Made by a program: the position numbers and the translations under genes. A stretch of DNA of 8,074 nucleotides from JAIVJN01 sp036732565 (GTDB lineage Bacteria; Acidobacteriota; Vicinamibacteria; Vicinamibacterales; UBA2999). The stretch lies in contig DAINCF010000326.1 of the NCBI GenBank assembly GCA_036732565.1, forward strand, positions 1 through 8,074, given 5' to 3'. This document shows positions 7,175 through 8,074 of this stretch, in pieces (position 1 is the stretch's first letter; the number at the start of each line of letters is the position of its first letter). Below the pieces are notes generated by a model that saw nothing but the letters and a program-made list of their open reading frames with translations, was not told where the DNA came from and searched no databases.

Positions 7175-7246
7175 AGGTTCCGCACGGAGGTTCTCCGGGA
7201 AGGTTCACAGAGGTTCCGCACGGAGGTTCTCCGGGAAGGTTCACAG
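7175..7246 (+). repeat. Perfect 36-bp tandem duplication in the left arm
   Basis: Positions 7175-7210 and 7211-7246 are identical. The unit holds one standard 13-mer, one altered copy (AGGTTCTCCGGGA) and a shortened 10-bp copy (AGGTTCACAG). The identity of both copies points to a recent slippage or unequal-exchange event. The matching duplication is not present in the right arm. Confidence 0.93.
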
Positions 7247-7340
7247 AGGTTCCTCACCGGAGGTGCATCACTGCGCCGAACCTGCGTGCGGAACCCTCGT
7301 ACGAACCCGCGTGTGGAACCCGAGTGTGGAACCCCCGTGC

Positions 7341-7390
7341 GGAACCCCGTGCAGAACCCTCGTGTGGAACCCCGTGCAGAACCCTCGTGT
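7341..7390 (+). repeat. Perfect 25-bp tandem duplication in the right arm
   Basis: Positions 7341-7365 and 7366-7390 are identical. The unit joins a 12-bp copy with GTGCAGAACC and a 13-bp copy with GTGTGGAACC. It is independent of the left-arm duplication, so the arms have been growing separately. Confidence 0.93.
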
Positions 7391-7444
7391 GGAACCCTCG
7401 TGCGGAACCACTGTGTGGAACCTTCGTGCGGAACCAAGTAAGCG

Positions 7445-8074
7445 TCAGAGGATCTTTTTGCCCAAAGCAGACATCGCCAATTCCGTCCCGAGCTCCGCGG
7501 TGGTATTGCGCAGATCCAGCGTCGGGTTGACCTCGACGAGATCGAGCGATGTCAGCTTGCCCGACTCGGCGATCATCTCCATCACCAGGTGCGCTTCTCG
7601 GTAATCGAGTCCGCCTTTCACGGGCGTGCCGACGCCTGGCGCAATCGTGGGATCGCAGACGTCCATGTCGAACGACACGTGGATACCGCCGGTGCCGCGG
7701 CCGGCGAGCGTCAGCGCGCGCTCCATCACCTGCGCAATGCCGAGGCGATCCACCTCCTTCATCGTGAAGACGTGCACCTTCGACGCGCGCATCGCCTCCT
7801 TCTCGCGCTCGTCGAGATTGCGCACGCCGACCAGCACGGTGTGCTCGGGACGGACGGCCGCGACGTCTCCCGCGAAGCGGCCAAGCTCCAACGGCTCGTT
7901 GCCGAGCAGCGCCGAGAGCGGCATGCCGTGGACGTTGCCAGAGCCGCTGATCGCCGGCGTGTTCATGTCGCCGTGCGCGTCGACCCAAATCAACCCGAGC
8001 GCGCGCTTGGAGCGTTGCAGCCACGCCGCCGCCGCCGCGACCCCAAGGGCCGCAAGGCGCTGCATCGGCTGATC
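7445..8074 (-). CDS. rocF: Arginase, N-terminus outside window
   Basis: 209 residues from the window edge to TGA 7445-7447. Ureohydrolase motifs in order (numbering from the first visible residue): WVDAHGDMN (Asp32, His34, Asp36), GNVHGMPL (His49), SFDMDVCDP (Asp136, Asp138), TPVKGGLDYREAHL, and DLVEVNPTLD (Glu181), ending in the usual AMSALGKKIL. These are the two-manganese centre and substrate residues of arginase, which splits L-arginine to ornithine and urea in the cytoplasm; TPVKGGL and VEVNP fit arginase better than agmatinase. Where GGDHS normally supplies a histidine ligand, the visible start reads D-Q-P-M, aligned through the following GVA. No ornithine-pathway neighbour is in the window. 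The stop lies 9 bp from the end of the repeat field. Confidence 0.93.
   Translation of the reverse strand, partial: DQPMQRLAALGVAAAAAWLQRSKRALGLIWVDAHGDMNTPAISGSGNVHGMPLSALLGNEPLELGRFAGDVAAVRPEHTVLVGVRNLDEREKEAMRASKVHVFTMKEVDRLGIAQVMERALTLAGRGTGGIHVSFDMDVCDPTIAPGVGTPVKGGLDYREAHLVMEMIAESGKLTSLDLVEVNPTLDLRNTTAELGTELAMSALGKKIL

Larger units (their letters stand above)
7094..7444. repeat. Inverted field of 13-bp GGTTCCRCACGA repeats between convergent genes
   Basis: The whole gap between two convergent genes is repeat. From 7099 to about 7255 the unit (A)GGTTCC(G/A)CACGA recurs about 13 times at mostly 13-bp spacing; from about 7278 to 7435 the reverse complement (GTGCGGAACCCTC) recurs about 12 times. 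The outer ends match in register, including a rare variant CACAGTGG: 7111-7159 against the complement of 7387-7435 agree at 46 of 49 positions. The two arms can pair into a hairpin of about 150 bp per arm, centred near 7266. Frames running through it are repeat-derived and not genes. A role as a two-way transcription barrier, or origin as a spreading non-coding element, is inference. Confidence 0.9.

Noticed and set aside
7094..7444. CRISPR array
   Set aside because: Repeats are 13 bp, adjoin directly without unique spacers, and switch orientation in the middle.
7041..7604. Long plus-strand frames reading GSARRF/EPSCGT-like peptide repeats through 7041-7604 and 7069-7530, and minus-strand frames at 7090-7437 and 6549-7244
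   Set aside because: They are translations of the 13-bp repeat, whose period is not a multiple of three, and they overlap well-supported genes at both ends.

Overview
The window is GC-rich bacterial DNA. It carries an orphan duplicated FtsX/MacB-type permease (ADOP, a family expanded in Acidobacteriota), a DinB-fold protein, an RCC1-repeat secreted protein and a dense GGTTCC(G/A)CACGA repeat field. My best guess is a member of the Acidobacteriota, possibly a Vicinamibacteria-like soil lineage. The phylum is inferred from gene content; no marker gene is present.

Left part (1-1235, minus strand): a secreted seven-repeat RCC1 beta-propeller protein whose 3' end lies outside the window. Then come a 121-bp divergent gap, a 46-codon ORF sitting directly behind a perfect 9-bp-stem hairpin, and a small basic protein gene with a Lys/Arg/Ala-rich tail (plus strand).

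Middle part (1859-3638, minus strand): an accessory-looking block downstream of a tRNA-Lys(UUU). It holds a small unknown ORF, a broken DUF488-like gene and, directly after its stop codon (TAG then ATG), a broken copy of an uncharacterised family containing a CDDPEC-type motif. Reading the frames against each other shows four places where one base appears to be missing (about 2165, 2590, 2713 and 2865). The DUF488/partner pair is therefore either decaying or hit by clustered sequence errors. The 2.5-kb permease gene nearby is intact, which argues for real decay.

Right part (3663-8074): DinB-like gene, ADOP permease and a dimeric alpha-beta-barrel (ABM-like) gene run on the plus strand with short gaps, probably as one transcription unit. 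They converge on a minus-strand arginase gene cut by the window end. The whole 351-bp gap between these convergent units is filled by about 25 copies of a 13-bp unit. The left arm reads GGTTCCRCAC and the right arm is its reverse complement, so the region can fold into a very large hairpin. The arginase has Gln where the GGDHS histidine metal ligand normally sits.

The strongest leads are the inverted 13-mer field, the decayed DUF488 pair beside tRNA-Lys, and the arginase His-to-Gln change.
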